A DNA stretch of 64,000 bases, taken from positions 124,001-188,000 of the forward strand of contig JAEPNB010000001.1 of the NCBI GenBank assembly GCA_017643645.1. The letters run 5' to 3'. Position 1 is the stretch's first letter. Each line of letters starts with the position of its first letter. The notes beneath the pieces were generated by a model, which was not told where the DNA came from, did not search any database, and saw only the letters and a list, made by a program, of their open reading frames with translations. The position numbers were made by a program, and so were the translations under genes. Positions 63,950-64,000 of this stretch are shown here, one piece after another. Source of the DNA: Balneola sp. GTDB lineage: Bacteria > Bacteroidota > Rhodothermia > Balneolales > Balneolaceae.

Positions 63950-64000
63950 TTACGATAGGATTCCAACAATATCAGACTCACGCATAATCAGGTACTCTTC
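63950..64000 (-). CDS. groES: Co-chaperonin GroES, C-terminal end (runs off the right edge)
   Basis: The last 16 codons and the stop are present on the minus strand and read EEYLIMRESDIVGILS, matching the conserved GroES end (EEYLIMRESDILGIL type). It lies 55 bp upstream of groEL, as expected for a groESL operon. The rest of the gene is beyond the window. Confidence 0.93.
   Translation of the reverse strand, partial: EEYLIMRESDIVGILS

Overview
The window looks like chromosomal DNA of a low-GC, Gram-negative member of the FCB group (Bacteroidota and relatives), most likely Balneolota. The reasons are: a long secreted protein ending in a type IX secretion sorting domain with the NYPNPFNPTT motif; many lipoproteins with Bacteroidota-style relaxed lipoboxes; a TonB-dependent receptor with a carboxypeptidase-regulatory-like N-terminal domain; reg_prop/Y_Y_Y sensor kinases including a hybrid AraC-type one; a short primary sigma factor; and a CXXXY-type CcmE. 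The phylum assignment is inference. I see no tRNA, rRNA, insertion sequence, prophage or CRISPR array.

Layout. 1-4976: a TonB receptor paired with a partial SGNH-type lipoprotein, divergent from an SGNH hydrolase and a SIMPL protein, with a LacI-type operator-like site between them. 5053-10467: a minus-strand run of PIG-L deacetylase, TesA-like esterase, YaiO-like barrel, processive GT2 glycosyltransferase, HEAT-repeat membrane protein and response regulator. This looks like a small exopolysaccharide or envelope glycan locus. 10622-15802: a YbbA/YbbP-type ABC transporter, an OmpA-type lipoprotein and CorA. 15906-24418: a FadL-like barrel, a Tyr/Gly-rich lipoprotein with a Ser/Arg/Lys tail, a sensor kinase/regulator pair, a GNAT protein and RpoD. 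24691-31537: DUF1761, a secreted unknown, DUF5683, the ccmCDEF cytochrome c maturation operon, and a PH/SHOCT membrane protein. 31604-36368: an S9 dipeptidyl peptidase, an MFS exporter and an M28 peptidase.

36732-43862 holds a large fibro-slime/PKD lipoprotein, a receiver-only regulator, a small CxxC protein and a barrel/lipoprotein pair. Three copies of one 18-bp palindrome (with a conserved flank) sit in the promoter regions of these genes and suggest a common regulon. 43915-52238 is a signalling block: a LuxR-type regulator with a reg_prop kinase, divergent from a 1483-residue CheB-CheR-PAS-kinase-receiver fusion. 52347-61782 holds a mini protein with a PID-CTERM-like tail, a 1525-residue RCC1/LamG/T9SS protein and a hybrid two-component regulator. 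The window closes with groEL and the 3' end of groES.

The intergenic DNA is unusually rich in dispersed palindromic repeats of at least four families: two-hairpin units near 52.3, 57.6 and 62.1 kb; an AGCTATTAGC family at 30.7 and 52.6 kb; an ATTCATTATTCGTTATTC family near 26.7 kb; and CGTATSGCCATACG palindromes at 5.0 and 34.0 kb. Several genes start at GTG or TTG. In several places the longest open frame runs upstream of the credible start, and I have trimmed these.
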